DNA from: Phyllobacterium myrsinacearum
Lineage (GTDB): Bacteria > Pseudomonadota > Alphaproteobacteria > Rhizobiales > Rhizobiaceae
DNA length: 64,000 nucleotides
Assembly (NCBI RefSeq): GCF_014138285.1
Contig: NZ_JACGXN010000001.1
Span: 1,663,314 to 1,727,313 of the forward strand
Direction of reading: 5' to 3'
Positions 9,051 to 16,766 of this stretch are shown piece by piece. The notes under the pieces are model-generated. The model did not search any database and was not told the origin of the DNA. It saw only the letters and a program-made list of their open reading frames with translations. Position numbers and translations under genes: made by a program. Each line of letters begins with the position of its first letter. Position 1 is the first letter of the stretch.

Positions 9051-10432
9051 ACAATAATCCCCGTAGCGAAACGCGGCTCGTGCAGCAACCGGTCAAGCAG
9101 GACCAGTGCCTGCTCAAGCCTTTCCCTGTTTGGCGCAGCTCCCAGTGACAGCCGGACAGCTTCAGGTGCCGTCGGGGCAATGCTGAAGGCCGAGGCGGGA
9201 ACGATTCCGATGCCGGAACGGCGCGCGAGAGCAGAAAACTCCGCGGCGCTCCACTGGACCGGCACGTCAAGCCAAAGGTGGTGGGCGGCAGGCTGTGCCG
9301 AGAAATGCCAGTTCTTCAGAACCTTTCGGGCGATGGCCTGCCGCGCACGGCTTTCTTCACGGATGGCATCGGCAATCCTGTAAAGAATGCCCTCATTGAT
9401 CCATGCGGTGGCGATGGCCATCAGCAGTGGCGATGCGGTGGGATTGCTGGCACGCAGGCTCGATGCAAGCTTCAGCACGTCCAGCCCGGAGGGGCAGACA
9501 ACATAGGCCACGCGCAATGCCGGTGTGGCGCATTTCGAGAGAGTTGCGATATGCCAGGTGATATCGGGTGCTATCGAGGCGATCGCGGGCAAGGGGTTAT
9601 CAAGAAGCTCTGCATAGGGATCGTCCTCGATAATCATGACATCGTGGCGTTGGGCGATGCTGACGATGATCTGACGGCGTGAAAGCGGCATCGTCACCGT
9701 TGTTGGATTATCGATCGAGGGGCAGAGGTAAATCGCCTTGGGTTTCGACGTTCTGCAGCAACTTTCGAACACATCGGGGATAATCCCGCTCCTGTCCGTG
9801 GCAAGCGGGTGCAGAGGGATGCCAAGTGCCGAGCAGACCGATTTCAGACCGGGATAGGTCAATGCTGCGGCGCATATGGAACCTTGCCCGGCCAGGAGGC
9901 TGCAAATGGCAAAGAGTGCACTCTGAGCGCCTCCAGCGACCAGCAGGCGATCGGCCGACGGCGCTTCGCCAAAGCGCGGGGCCAGCCATTTTGTTCCGGC
10001 GGCCCGTGCAGCCTCTGTTCCGGTGCCTTCCTGATAGCTGAGGAAGTGGCTCGATGCGCCATTGAGGACGTGACTGACCCCGTTGATCAGGTGGCCGTGA
10101 AGATCCGCTTCTGCCGGTTGCGGTGGAATGATCATTGTCAAATCAAGGTCCGTCAGAAGGGATGCCATGCTTTGCACGGGCTGTGCCAACGAGCCCTTTA
10201 TGGTGGTTCCGGAGCCGACTTTCGCTTCGATGATATCAAGGCGTCGTGCTTCGGTCATTGCCCGGGTGACGGTGGTCAGATCAATTCCGAGCTGCTTGGC
10301 AATCTCGCGCTGGGGAGGAAGAGAATCACCCGGCTTCAATACACCGGTCTCAATGTCGGCCACCAGCGCATCGACAATGCCCTGGTGCTTATAACGGGAT
10401 GTGGTGGCGATTCGAGGCTTCCAAACGGTCAT
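9047..10432 (-). CDS. MocR/PdxR-type GntR regulator with aminotransferase domain
   Basis: The 461-residue protein joins an N-terminal GntR winged helix (about residues 10-75, with PPQREIAKQLGIDLTTVTRA) to a C-terminal fold-type I aminotransferase domain. The PLP-binding lysine is in HIATLSKCATPALRVAY near residue 300, and SIDNPTTVTMPLSRR is the usual substrate-pocket region. MocR proteins use PLP or PLP adducts to sense vitamin B6, GABA, taurine and similar compounds. The ATG at 10432 follows AAGAGCC and is preferred over upstream codons. It is divergent from a DUF983 gene across a gap rich in CATACAAT boxes, which are probably its binding sites. The effector is unknown. Confidence 0.9.
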   Translation of the reverse strand: MTVWKPRIATTSRYKHQGIVDALVADIETGVLKPGDSLPPQREIAKQLGIDLTTVTRAMTEARRLDIIEAKVGSGTTIKGSLAQPVQSMASLLTDLDLTMIIPPQPAEADLHGHLINGVSHVLNGASSHFLSYQEGTGTEAARAAGTKWLAPRFGEAPSADRLLVAGGAQSALFAICSLLAGQGSICAAALTYPGLKSVCSALGIPLHPLATDRSGIIPDVFESCCRTSKPKAIYLCPSIDNPTTVTMPLSRRQIIVSIAQRHDVMIIEDDPYAELLDNPLPAIASIAPDITWHIATLSKCATPALRVAYVVCPSGLDVLKLASSLRASNPTASPLLMAIATAWINEGILYRIADAIREESRARQAIARKVLKNWHFSAQPAAHHLWLDVPVQWSAAEFSALARRSGIGIVPASAFSIAPTAPEAVRLSLGAAPNRERLEQALVLLDRLLHEPRFATGIIV

Positions 10433-10441
10433 GTCAGGCTC

Positions 10442-10604
10442 TTTGTATGGTTTATCGCCGTACAATTATCCGGATGATTATGCCCGGGCAAGGACAAATT
10501 TGGCGGTTGATGAGTCACTGCACTTGCTTTTCTGCATACAATGTCTATGTTCTGCATAAATAGTATGCGTATTGTACGTTTAGTCATACAAATATCCATA
10601 CAAT
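10442..10604. promoter_or_regulatory. Cluster of six CATACAAT-type boxes between mocR-type gene and DUF983 gene
   Basis: Variants of C(A/G)TACAA(T/A) occur on the plus strand at 10459-10466, 10535-10542, 10585-10592 and 10597-10604, and on the minus strand at 10442-10449 and 10571-10578. A palindrome GCATA-N5-TATGC lies at 10554-10568. Multiple direct and inverted boxes around a divergent promoter are typical of MocR regulation. Confidence 0.6.
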
Positions 10605-10629
10605 AGATCAGCTTTGGAAAGGCTCCGCC

Positions 10630-11022
10630 ATGTCTCAGACAGGCCACTACCACGCGACTGACAATCCAATGAAGACCGGCATCCTTGGACGCTGTCCGCA
10701 GTGCCAACAGGGGCGATTGTTCCACGGGTTCCTCAAGCTTGCACCCTCCTGCGAAGTTTGCGGACTGGATTATTCCTTTGCCGATCCGGCGGATGGCCCC
10801 GCTTTTTTTGCCATGACCATTGTGGCGGTTCCGGCGATGCTGTTCGCACTCTGGCTACAGACGACCTATGAGGTCTCAATCTGGGTGCATATTTTCACCA
10901 CACTACCACTGACACTCTTCGGAAGCCTTATCCTTCTACGGCCGCTGAAGGGCTGGCTGGTGTGTTCGCAGTTTTTCCACAAGGCCGAAGAAGGCCGTCT
11001 GGTACGCAAGGGCGAGCAATAG
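10630..11022 (+). CDS. DUF983 family membrane protein with zinc-ribbon-like N-terminus
   Basis: The 130-residue product has two CxxC pairs near its N-terminus (CPQC and CEVC, residues about 22-44), then two membrane helices (about 55-75 and 82-102) and a short basic tail. This is the DUF983 layout, widespread in alphaproteobacteria and of unknown function. AAAGG lies upstream of the ATG. It is divergent from the MocR-type regulator, and the box-rich gap suggests that the regulator controls it. The hairpin at its 3' end is oriented mainly as the terminator of the convergent SDR gene. Confidence 0.8.
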   Translation: MSQTGHYHATDNPMKTGILGRCPQCQQGRLFHGFLKLAPSCEVCGLDYSFADPADGPAFFAMTIVAVPAMLFALWLQTTYEVSIWVHIFTTLPLTLFGSLILLRPLKGWLVCSQFFHKAEEGRLVRKGEQ

Positions 11023-11049
11023 AAAAACCCGGGCGGAAAACCACCCGGG
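11023..11049 (-). terminator. Terminator of the SDR gene (possibly bidirectional)
   Basis: A 9-bp stem (11028-11036 with 11041-11049, one G-T wobble on the minus strand) encloses four bases. It is followed on the minus strand by TTTTT. It lies between the convergent DUF983 and SDR genes. Confidence 0.75.
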
Positions 11050-11063
11050 ACATTTTGGATTGA

Positions 11064-11804
11064 TCAAGTGTTCGCGCCGCCATCGATTGTGAGCGATGTA
11101 CCATTGATGAAACGGCCCTCTTCGCCGGCAAGAAATGCCACGAGACCGGCAATGTCCTTTGCCTCACCGAAACGCGGGATAGCCATGCGGGCGCGCTGGC
11201 CTTCAGCGTGATCGCCATTGGCAGGATTCATATCCGTGTCCGTAGAGCCGGGATGAACAATGTTCGCGGTGATCTCCCTGGGTCCGAGGTCGCGTGCCAG
11301 TGCCTTGGTCAGGCCAATCAATGCGGCCTTGCTGGTCGAGTAGGCGATGAGGCCAGAGAAAGGCACGATTTCTGCCAGATTGCTGCCGATGCTGATGATT
11401 CGCCCGCCTGCGGGCATGAGTGCGGCGGCAGCCTTTGCGGCAACGAAGCTTGCACGAACATGAATTGACATCACGCGATCAAATTCTTCCAGTTCCAGCT
11501 TATCGACGGTGTCCATTGTGTAGACGCCAGCACTGTTTACAAGAATATCCAGCCGCCCGAGTTTGGCGTGGGCTTCGTTGACCGCGCTCTCAACCGCTTT
11601 CGCATCTGTATTGTCCGCCTTGATGGCAATTGCCCGGCGGCCAAGTTTTTCGACGGCCTTGACCGTCTGATCCGCCTTATCAGGAGCGCTGGTGTAGGTG
11701 ATGGCGATATCCGCACCATCTTCTGCCAGTTTAAGGGCAATGGCTGCGCCGATACCGCGGCTACCGCCGGTGACGAAGGCGACTTTATTGGAGAGACGAG
11801 ACAT
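11064..11804 (-). CDS. SDR-family NAD(P)-dependent oxidoreductase
   Basis: The 246-residue protein is a classical short-chain dehydrogenase/reductase. It has the cofactor motif TGGSRGIG (residues 12-19), the NSAG motif near residue 90, the catalytic YxxxK at Tyr155/Lys159 with serines shortly upstream, and the tail SLTIDGGANT. An Arg-free, Thr/Ser-containing loop after beta-2 leaves NAD versus NADP unclear. The ATG at 11804 follows AAGGAAA and is preferred over an upstream in-frame codon at 11834. It is divergent from a TetR regulator with a matched inverted repeat between them, so it is probably that regulator's target. The substrate is unknown. Confidence 0.9.
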   Translation of the reverse strand: MSRLSNKVAFVTGGSRGIGAAIALKLAEDGADIAITYTSAPDKADQTVKAVEKLGRRAIAIKADNTDAKAVESAVNEAHAKLGRLDILVNSAGVYTMDTVDKLELEEFDRVMSIHVRASFVAAKAAAALMPAGGRIISIGSNLAEIVPFSGLIAYSTSKAALIGLTKALARDLGPREITANIVHPGSTDTDMNPANGDHAEGQRARMAIPRFGEAKDIAGLVAFLAGEEGRFINGTSLTIDGGANT

Positions 11805-11817
11805 CAGTTTTCCTTTT

Positions 11818-11890
11818 TGTAATGATTGATACATAAACCATTGCCACTCTTGCGCAGAGGCGTCAAGTGATTTATGTATTGATTGTTACA
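11818..11890. promoter_or_regulatory. Paired 20-bp inverted repeat between SDR and TetR genes
   Basis: The 20-bp arms at 11818-11837 and 11871-11890 are inverted copies that match at 17 positions (core TGTA...ATACATAAA). One arm lies just before the SDR Shine-Dalgarno and the other just before the TetR Shine-Dalgarno, so each could block one of the two divergent genes. Confidence 0.65.
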
Positions 11891-11903
11891 AAAGGAGTTT
11901 GTC

Positions 11904-12515
11904 ATGTCGCCGAAAGGTCGGCCCCGCGCATTTGATCGTGATGCTGCGTTGGAACGCGCAATGCTGGTTTTCTGGCAGAAGGGGTATGACAGTGCCTCGA
12001 TGTCTGATCTGACCGCGGCGATGCAGATCAACGCGCCAAGCCTTTACGCGGCTTTCGGCAGCAAGGCTGGTCTGTTCAGGGCGGCGGTTGAACTTTACAG
12101 CAACCAAGTTGGACAGCGCATCAAGAATTCTTTGCCAATGGCAGAAACTGCAAAAAAGGGGATTGCTGATTTTCTTATGCAGACAGCCATTTCGCATACG
12201 CAACCTGGCCAGCCGCATGGATGCATGGTGGTTCTGGGTGCATTGCATGGTGAGGAAGGCGTGGACACGCCTTGTTCTCTTCTGAGGGAACGCCGTCTCG
12301 ATAATGTAACACTTTTACGTGAGCGTCTGGAACGCGGGGTACGCGAAGGCGAACTTTCAAAAACGGTCGATCTTCAGCAGGTTGCCGAGTTCTACGCGAC
12401 CGTACAGCACGGGATGTCGATCACCGCACGCGACGGCTCGACACTGGATCAGCTGGTGAAGACTGCAAACGCGGCCATGGCCGCCTGGGATGGGCTGACG
12501 GTAGATACTGATTAA
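11904..12515 (+). CDS. TetR/AcrR-family transcriptional regulator
   Basis: The 203-residue product opens with SPKGRPRAFDRDAALERAM and a TetR helix-turn-helix (SMSDLTAAMQINAPSLYAAF, about residues 33-53), followed by an all-helical ligand domain with a PHGCMVVLGAL segment typical of the YdhM/NemR-like branch. AAGGAG at 11892 sets the start at 11904 rather than the upstream in-frame codon at 11883. It is divergent from the SDR gene. Inference: it represses that gene and itself through the paired repeat and releases DNA on a reactive or aromatic compound. Confidence 0.88.
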   Translation: MSPKGRPRAFDRDAALERAMLVFWQKGYDSASMSDLTAAMQINAPSLYAAFGSKAGLFRAAVELYSNQVGQRIKNSLPMAETAKKGIADFLMQTAISHTQPGQPHGCMVVLGALHGEEGVDTPCSLLRERRLDNVTLLRERLERGVREGELSKTVDLQQVAEFYATVQHGMSITARDGSTLDQLVKTANAAMAAWDGLTVDTD

Positions 12516-12516
12516 A

Positions 12517-12548
12517 ACAAAAACGGGCGGCAAAGCCACCCGTTTTGC
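12517..12548. terminator. Bidirectional terminator between tetR-type gene and rpsP
   Basis: An 11-bp stem (12521-12531 with 12535-12545, one wobble on the minus strand) has a 3-nt loop. T-runs flank it on both sides, so it can end the TetR transcript and the ffh-rpsP transcript. Confidence 0.8.
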
Positions 12549-12570
12549 GGTCGATATGTGAGGCCGTTTA

Positions 12571-13032
12571 TTAGCTGGCGGCTTCTTCAGTCGCAGCTTC
12601 TTCTGCAGGGGCAGCAGCAGCTTCAGCGGCAGCAGCCTTGGCGGCTTCTTCAGCTGCCTTTGCAGCTTCTGCTTCCGCAATAACCTTTGCCTTCGCATCT
12701 TCTTCAGCCTGCTTGGCAAAAGCAATACGCTCCTGAGCCTTCTTGCCTGGAAGAGCCTTTTCCGGGTTGTTGCGTGTGTCGCGCTTGGCAATGCCAGCCT
12801 GATCGAGGAAGCGCAGAACGCGGTCTGTCGGCTGTGCGCCGTGACTTATCCAGTAGTTGATGCGGTCCGCATCAAGCTTGACGCGATCGCCGTCCTTAGG
12901 AAGCATCGGGTTCCAGGAACCAACGTTTTCGATGAAACGGCCGTCGCGTGGTGCGCGAACGTCAGCGATAACGACGTGGTAGTAAGGGCGCTTCTTGGAG
13001 CCGGCGCGTGCCAGGCGAATCTTGATAGACAT
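12571..13032 (-). CDS. rpsP: 30S ribosomal protein S16 with acidic Ala-rich tail
   Basis: S16 is a primary component of the 30S body. Residues 1-85 are the conserved fold ([20 protein letters not shown], then [21 protein letters not shown]). The remaining 68 residues are a low-complexity Ala/Glu/Lys extension, common in Rhizobiales and absent from E. coli S16. AAGGAG precedes the ATG. It closes a minus-strand unit ffh-chorismate mutase-rpsP and is followed by a terminator. The usual rimM-trmD-rplS genes do not follow within the window; a convergent TetR gene does. Confidence 0.97.
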   Translation of the reverse strand: MSIKIRLARAGSKKRPYYHVVIADVRAPRDGRFIENVGSWNPMLPKDGDRVKLDADRINYWISHGAQPTDRVLRFLDQAGIAKRDTRNNPEKALPGKKAQERIAFAKQAEEDAKAKVIAEAEAAKAAEEAAKAAAAEAAAAPAEEAATEEAAS

Positions 13033-13049
13033 GGGGTATTCTCCTTAGG

Positions 13050-13358
13050 TTAGTTCGCGGCGTTCTCTTTGGCCGCAGTTGTTTCGTGATGTCTGATCAC
13101 TTCCTTGACGATGAAGTTCAGAAACTTCTCGGCAAAATCGGGGTCGAGGTCGGCCGACTGGGCGAGGGAGCGCAGACGTTCAACCTGTCGTTTTTCGCGC
13201 GCGGGATCGGCAGCAGCGAGGCCATTCTTGGCCTTCAGCACACCCACGGCTTTGGTGCAGCGGAAACGTTCCGCCAGCATGTGGATCAGCGCCGCATCGA
13301 TATTGTCGATGGATGCGCGCAGTTCGAGCAATTCTTTGGGCAGAGAGGAAGACGTCAT
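13050..13358 (-). CDS. Chorismate mutase, AroQ type
   Basis: The enzyme converts chorismate to prephenate, the first committed step to phenylalanine and tyrosine. The 102-residue product is a single AroQ helical domain: LLELRASIDNIDAALIHML, then ERFRCTKAVGVLKAKNG, with the conserved Arg and Lys side chains of the active site, and DPAREKRQVERLR. The length is right for a stand-alone mutase. Its ATG lies 2 bp past the ffh stop and its Shine-Dalgarno is inside the ffh 3' end, so translation is probably coupled. rpsP follows after 17 bp. Confidence 0.9.
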   Translation of the reverse strand: MTSSSLPKELLELRASIDNIDAALIHMLAERFRCTKAVGVLKAKNGLAAADPAREKRQVERLRSLAQSADLDPDFAEKFLNFIVKEVIRHHETTAAKENAAN

Positions 13359-13360
13359 GC

Positions 13361-14944
13361 TTATCCCTTCTTCTTCGGCAGGCCCGGAAGGCCGCCACCA
13401 AGGCCGGGCAAGCGCGGGAGGCCGCCACCCAAACCACCACCACCGAGACCGCCGGGAAGACCGGGCAATCCACCACCCTTGCCGAATCCGGCGGCTTCCG
13501 CCTGTTTCTGCAAGGCTTCAAGCTGTTTCGGGTCCATCTTGGACAGGTCGGGCATGCCGCCCATACCACCCATGCCGCCTAAACCGCCAAGACCCATCTT
13601 TGCACCAATACCGCCCATCATCTGTTTCATGATGCCGCCTTTGCCCTTGCCGCCCATCGCCTTCATCATATCCGCCATCTGGCGGTGCATTTTGAGAAGC
13701 TTGTTGATGTCGGCGGCATTGGTGCCGGAGCCCTTGGCGATGCGCTGCTTGCGTGAATGTTTCAGCATGTCCGGATTGGTGCGTTCGGCAGCAGTCATTG
13801 ATGAAATGATCGCGAGCTGGCGTTTGAAAATGGAGTCGTCAAGACCCGCTGCTGCCATCTGATCCTTCATCTTGCCCATGCCGGGCATCATGCCCATGAT
13901 GCCGCCCATGCCGCCAAGCTTCTGCATCTGGCCGATCTGGTCCGCCAGATCGTTGAGATCGAACTTGCCGGACTGCATCTTCTTGGCCATCGCTGCGGCT
14001 TTTTCCGCGTCGATGTTTTCGGCTGCTTTTTCAACGAGCGAAACAATGTCACCCATGCCGAGGATACGGTCAGCGATACGCCGCGGGTAGAATTCCTCCA
14101 GCGCATCCATCTTTTCGCCGGTGGCGATCAGTTTGATCGGCTTGCCGGTAACAGCACGCATCGAGAGGGCTGCACCGCCACGGCCATCGCCGTCCATGCG
14201 GGTGAGGACAAGGCCGGTAATACCAACACGCTCATCGAAGGACCGCGCGAGATTGACGGCATCCTGACCGGTCAGGGCGTCGGCAACGAGCAGAATTTCA
14301 TGCGGATTGGTCTTCTTCTTGATGTCGGCCATCTCGACCATCAAGGGCTCGTCAATGTGCGTACGGCCTGCCGTGTCGAGAATAACGACATCATGACCGC
14401 CGAGCTTGGCAGCCTGTACCGCGCGCGCGGCGATCTCGACCGGTGTCTGACCGGCAATAATGGGGAGCGTATCGACGCCAGTCTGCACGCCAAGCTGCCG
14501 CAGCTGTTCCTGGGCAGCCGGTCGGCGCGTATCGAGCGACGCCATCAGTACTTTTTTCTTCGAGCGTTCGGTCAGACGCTTGCCGATCTTGCCCGTGGTG
14601 GTGGTTTTACCGGAGCCCTGCAGACCAACCATCATGATAACGACGGGAGCCGGGGCATTCAGGTCAATAGTGACGCCTTCGGCACCGAGCATGTCGACGA
14701 GTTCATCATGGACGATCTTGACGACCATCTGGCCCGGCTTGATGCTCTTCAGGACTTCAGCGCCGACAGCCTTGGCGCGGACCTTGTCCGTGAACGAGCG
14801 GACAACATCGAGGGCAACGTCAGCTTCGATCAGTGCCCGGCGCACTTCGCGCAAGGCCGCCGCGACGTCGGCATCCGACAACGCGCCGCGACCCGTCAGG
14901 CCATTCAAAATCGAACCTAGTCGTTCCTGTAAGCTCTCAAACAT
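13361..14944 (-). CDS. ffh: Signal recognition particle protein Ffh (SRP54)
   Basis: Ffh binds 4.5S RNA and signal sequences of nascent membrane proteins and hands ribosomes to FtsY. The 527-residue protein has the N domain, the GTPase G domain (GLQGSGKTTTTGKIG near residue 105, DTAGR, and TRMDGDGRGGAALS), and an M domain (about 300-450) with the SGTNAADINKLLKMHRQM RNA-binding segment. The last 75 residues are Gly/Met/Leu-rich low complexity. AAGGAAA precedes the ATG at 14944, preferred to the in-frame codon at 15004. It leads the ffh-chorismate mutase-rpsP unit. Confidence 0.97.
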   Translation of the reverse strand: MFESLQERLGSILNGLTGRGALSDADVAAALREVRRALIEADVALDVVRSFTDKVRAKAVGAEVLKSIKPGQMVVKIVHDELVDMLGAEGVTIDLNAPAPVVIMMVGLQGSGKTTTTGKIGKRLTERSKKKVLMASLDTRRPAAQEQLRQLGVQTGVDTLPIIAGQTPVEIAARAVQAAKLGGHDVVILDTAGRTHIDEPLMVEMADIKKKTNPHEILLVADALTGQDAVNLARSFDERVGITGLVLTRMDGDGRGGAALSMRAVTGKPIKLIATGEKMDALEEFYPRRIADRILGMGDIVSLVEKAAENIDAEKAAAMAKKMQSGKFDLNDLADQIGQMQKLGGMGGIMGMMPGMGKMKDQMAAAGLDDSIFKRQLAIISSMTAAERTNPDMLKHSRKQRIAKGSGTNAADINKLLKMHRQMADMMKAMGGKGKGGIMKQMMGGIGAKMGLGGLGGMGGMGGMPDLSKMDPKQLEALQKQAEAAGFGKGGGLPGLPGGLGGGGLGGGLPRLPGLGGGLPGLPKKKG

Positions 14945-15189
14945 CCGTTTTCCTTTATCCTTCCGGGAACCGTTTCCCCGAGAGGTAAGCATCCTCCGCG
15001 CCAAAGCCCATACCCAAAATGCGGCTCAAAGCAAAATTGCACCCGAGGGCGCATCGCGCTGTCGGGTGTTGACCTCCGGGATCGTCAGACCCTTGCGGGG
15101 CCCCGGTCGGCTGCTCGGAGTTTGGAACTCGTCGCGGATTGATGCGCGGCTTAAACAGTAAATGCAGCTCAAAGTCAAGGTGGCCGCTG
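14945..15189 (-). promoter_or_regulatory. GC-rich structured ffh upstream region
   Basis: This 245-bp region has no credible ORF. It holds a compound hairpin at 15040-15068: a 7-bp outer stem (CACCCGA/TCGGGTG) and a 4-bp inner stem (GCGC/GCGC). On the minus strand it is followed by CAATTTTG. A GGGGCCCC palindrome lies further upstream (near 15100). This could be a leader or a short minus-strand RNA; no match to SRP RNA was recognised. Confidence 0.35.
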
Positions 15190-15444
15190 CTATGCGCGCT
15201 TTTTCAGCCCCGCCGCTTTGCGCAAGACCTCGTCGATACGACTCTGCCAGCCGGGACCACCGGAACGGAAATAATCAAGCACATCAGGGCTGAGCCGGAT
15301 GGAGACAGGCGTCTTGGTTATATCCGCAACCGGCCTGCCAGGCTTGCGCTTACTCAATTGTGTAATGAGAACAGTATCCGGATCTGCCAGCCCTGCCTTG
15401 GTAAGCGCAGCATCTTCTTCGGGGGTAATCTTATCCAAAGCCAC
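15190..15444 (-). CDS. brnA: BrnA-like antitoxin, orphan
   Basis: BrnA proteins neutralise the RNase toxin BrnT and repress their own operon through a ribbon-helix-helix domain. The 84-residue product ends with the family signature KTPVSIRLSPDVLDYFRSGG followed by PGWQSRIDEVLRKAA, which is the C-terminal DNA-binding and dimer region. The start is a GTG at 15444, 28 bp after the stop of the brnT remnant and in the same frame as it. The toxin gene upstream is truncated and frameshifted, so this antitoxin appears to be an orphan. Family assignment is from motif recall. Confidence 0.8.
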   Translation of the reverse strand: MALDKITPEEDAALTKAGLADPDTVLITQLSKRKPGRPVADITKTPVSIRLSPDVLDYFRSGGPGWQSRIDEVLRKAAGLKKRA

Positions 15445-15471
15445 TTGAATGCGTGCTCTGTGTGCCGTTTC

Positions 15472-15643
15472 TCAGTCATATTCGTTTGCATATCTTCTGA
15501 TCTCGATGGTTGTCGATCTGCGTAAGGATATGACTCTAATCTGGTCACCGCGTTCGGTATAAAAGCGTGAAAAGGTTCTGCCCGATAAAGCCTATCACCA
15601 CGGTTCGCTCTTCTGCATAGTTTTCTAGGCTGCCTATCAATAA
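15472..15643 (-). pseudogene. brnT toxin remnant, N-terminally truncated and frameshifted
   Basis: Two frames on the minus strand together encode the C-terminal half of a BrnT RNase toxin. From 15643 to about 15557 one frame reads ENYAEERTVVIGFIGQNLF then TLLY. After a shift near 15555-15559 (two bases appear missing) the next frame reads TERGDQIRVISLRRSTTIEI then RRYANEYD and stops at 15472. Together these match the usual EER...YTxRGxxIRIIS pattern of BrnT. No BrnT-like N-terminal half could be read in any frame upstream. It sits directly before brnA, as in intact modules. Confidence 0.7.
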
Positions 15644-15884
15644 GTCTAAGCATTGCCGCCGAATCAGGTTGTACTAAGCAATCATGGGTTGCGTATGGTT
15701 CGGGTATGGAGGATCTGCCGGAGATCCACGAAACGCACTCAGAGAGCGATGGAACGGCAAAACTGGGCCAGAATAAACGGAATAGGCGCGGTTTCGCCCA
15801 ATATCGCCCGATTCTGCCAGATGACAGAATGACAGAAAAATGGCAGATAGGTTCAAAGTAGATTTAACTTTTAAGGAGATTTCC
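15644..15884. other. Intergenic region before the lytic transglycosylase gene
   Basis: No convincing ORF is present. A 7-bp inverted repeat TCTGCCA/TGGCAGA (15813-15819 and 15841-15847) lies about 40-70 bp before the transglycosylase ATG and may be part of its promoter region. AAGGAG at 15873 is that gene's Shine-Dalgarno. Confidence 0.35.
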
Positions 15885-16706
15885 ATGGCGTTTGTTGCCA
15901 AAGGCAAGTTTTTTGCGGGCGTAGCAGCCGCGCTTCTCATGACAGCAGGAGCGGCTCAGGCAGCGGCCCAGTGCGGCAACAATTCCGCTGGATTTCCGGC
16001 ATGGGTTGAACAGTTCAAGCAACAAGCCAAATCCCAGGGTATTGGCAGCAAGGGTCTGAATGCCCTTAACAACCTGACCTACGCATCCAAGACGATCAGC
16101 TATGATCGGAATCAGAAGAGCTTCAAATACTCCCTCGAGAAGTTCATGCAGGTGCGCGGCGCTCAGGCGATCGTAGCGCGCGGCAAGAGGCAGAAGGCCG
16201 CGAATGCAGCTCTGTTCGCCAGTATTGAAAAGCGGTACGGCGTGCCAGCTGGTCCCATCATTGCCATCTGGGGTCTGGAAACCGGTTTCGGTGCGGCCAC
16301 AGGAAACCAGCACACATTGTCCGCCGTGGCGACCCTTGCTTATGATTGCCGCCGCAGTGCCTATTTTACTGAGCAGCTTTATGCAGCCTTGCGTCTGATC
16401 GACAAGGATGACCTTGCTGCCGATGCCAGAGGCGCCCTGCACGGTGAAATCGGCCAGACGCAGTTCATGCCTGCCAACGTACTGAAGTACGGTGCTGATG
16501 GCGATGGCAGCGGTCATATCGATATGGTTCATTCCAAAGCTGATGCGCTGGCATCGACCGCGAATTATCTCGCCGGTCATGGCTGGCAGCGCGGTGCGGG
16601 TTATCAGCCCGGACAGCCGAATTTTGCGGCAATCCAGGAATGGAACGCAGCAACGGTGTACCAGCAGACTATTGCCATCATGGGCGCGCAGATCGACGGC
16701 AACTGA
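15885..16706 (+). CDS. Lytic murein transglycosylase (MltB/SLT-like)
   Basis: This exported enzyme cleaves the glycan strands of peptidoglycan to 1,6-anhydro ends. The 273-residue precursor has a Sec signal peptide ending AGAAQAAAQC (about residues 1-28), then the MltB-type domain with catalytic Glu in AIWGLETGFGAATGN (near residue 130), the RRSAYFTEQLYAALRLID segment, and GEIGQTQFMPANVLKYG. It is shorter than full MltB-family proteins because it lacks a C-terminal peptidoglycan-binding domain. AAGGAG sets the start at 15885. The Cys after AQ is followed by GNN, so lipidation is possible but not clear. Confidence 0.9.
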   Translation: MAFVAKGKFFAGVAAALLMTAGAAQAAAQCGNNSAGFPAWVEQFKQQAKSQGIGSKGLNALNNLTYASKTISYDRNQKSFKYSLEKFMQVRGAQAIVARGKRQKAANAALFASIEKRYGVPAGPIIAIWGLETGFGAATGNQHTLSAVATLAYDCRRSAYFTEQLYAALRLIDKDDLAADARGALHGEIGQTQFMPANVLKYGADGDGSGHIDMVHSKADALASTANYLAGHGWQRGAGYQPGQPNFAAIQEWNAATVYQQTIAIMGAQIDGN

Positions 16707-16735
16707 GATTGGTCTCGATCCGCGATGAGTCAGAA

Positions 16736-16766
16736 AAGGCCGGTGCTCTGCATCGGCCTTATCTTT
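16736..16766. terminator. Bidirectional terminator after the transglycosylase gene
   Basis: A 7-bp stem AAGGCCG/CGGCCTT (16736-16742 and 16754-16760) has an 11-nt loop, with TATCTTT on the plus side and TTTTC on the minus side. It lies between convergent genes. Confidence 0.55.

Noticed and set aside
14945-15189. Possible SRP (4.5S) RNA gene next to ffh
   Set aside because: The conserved GGTCAGG...GGAAGG...AGCAGCC domain IV signature is not present on either strand.
15354-15653. 99-codon ORF overlapping the brnT remnant
   Set aside because: It runs through the region out of frame with the BrnT-like sequence and its translation has no family resemblance.
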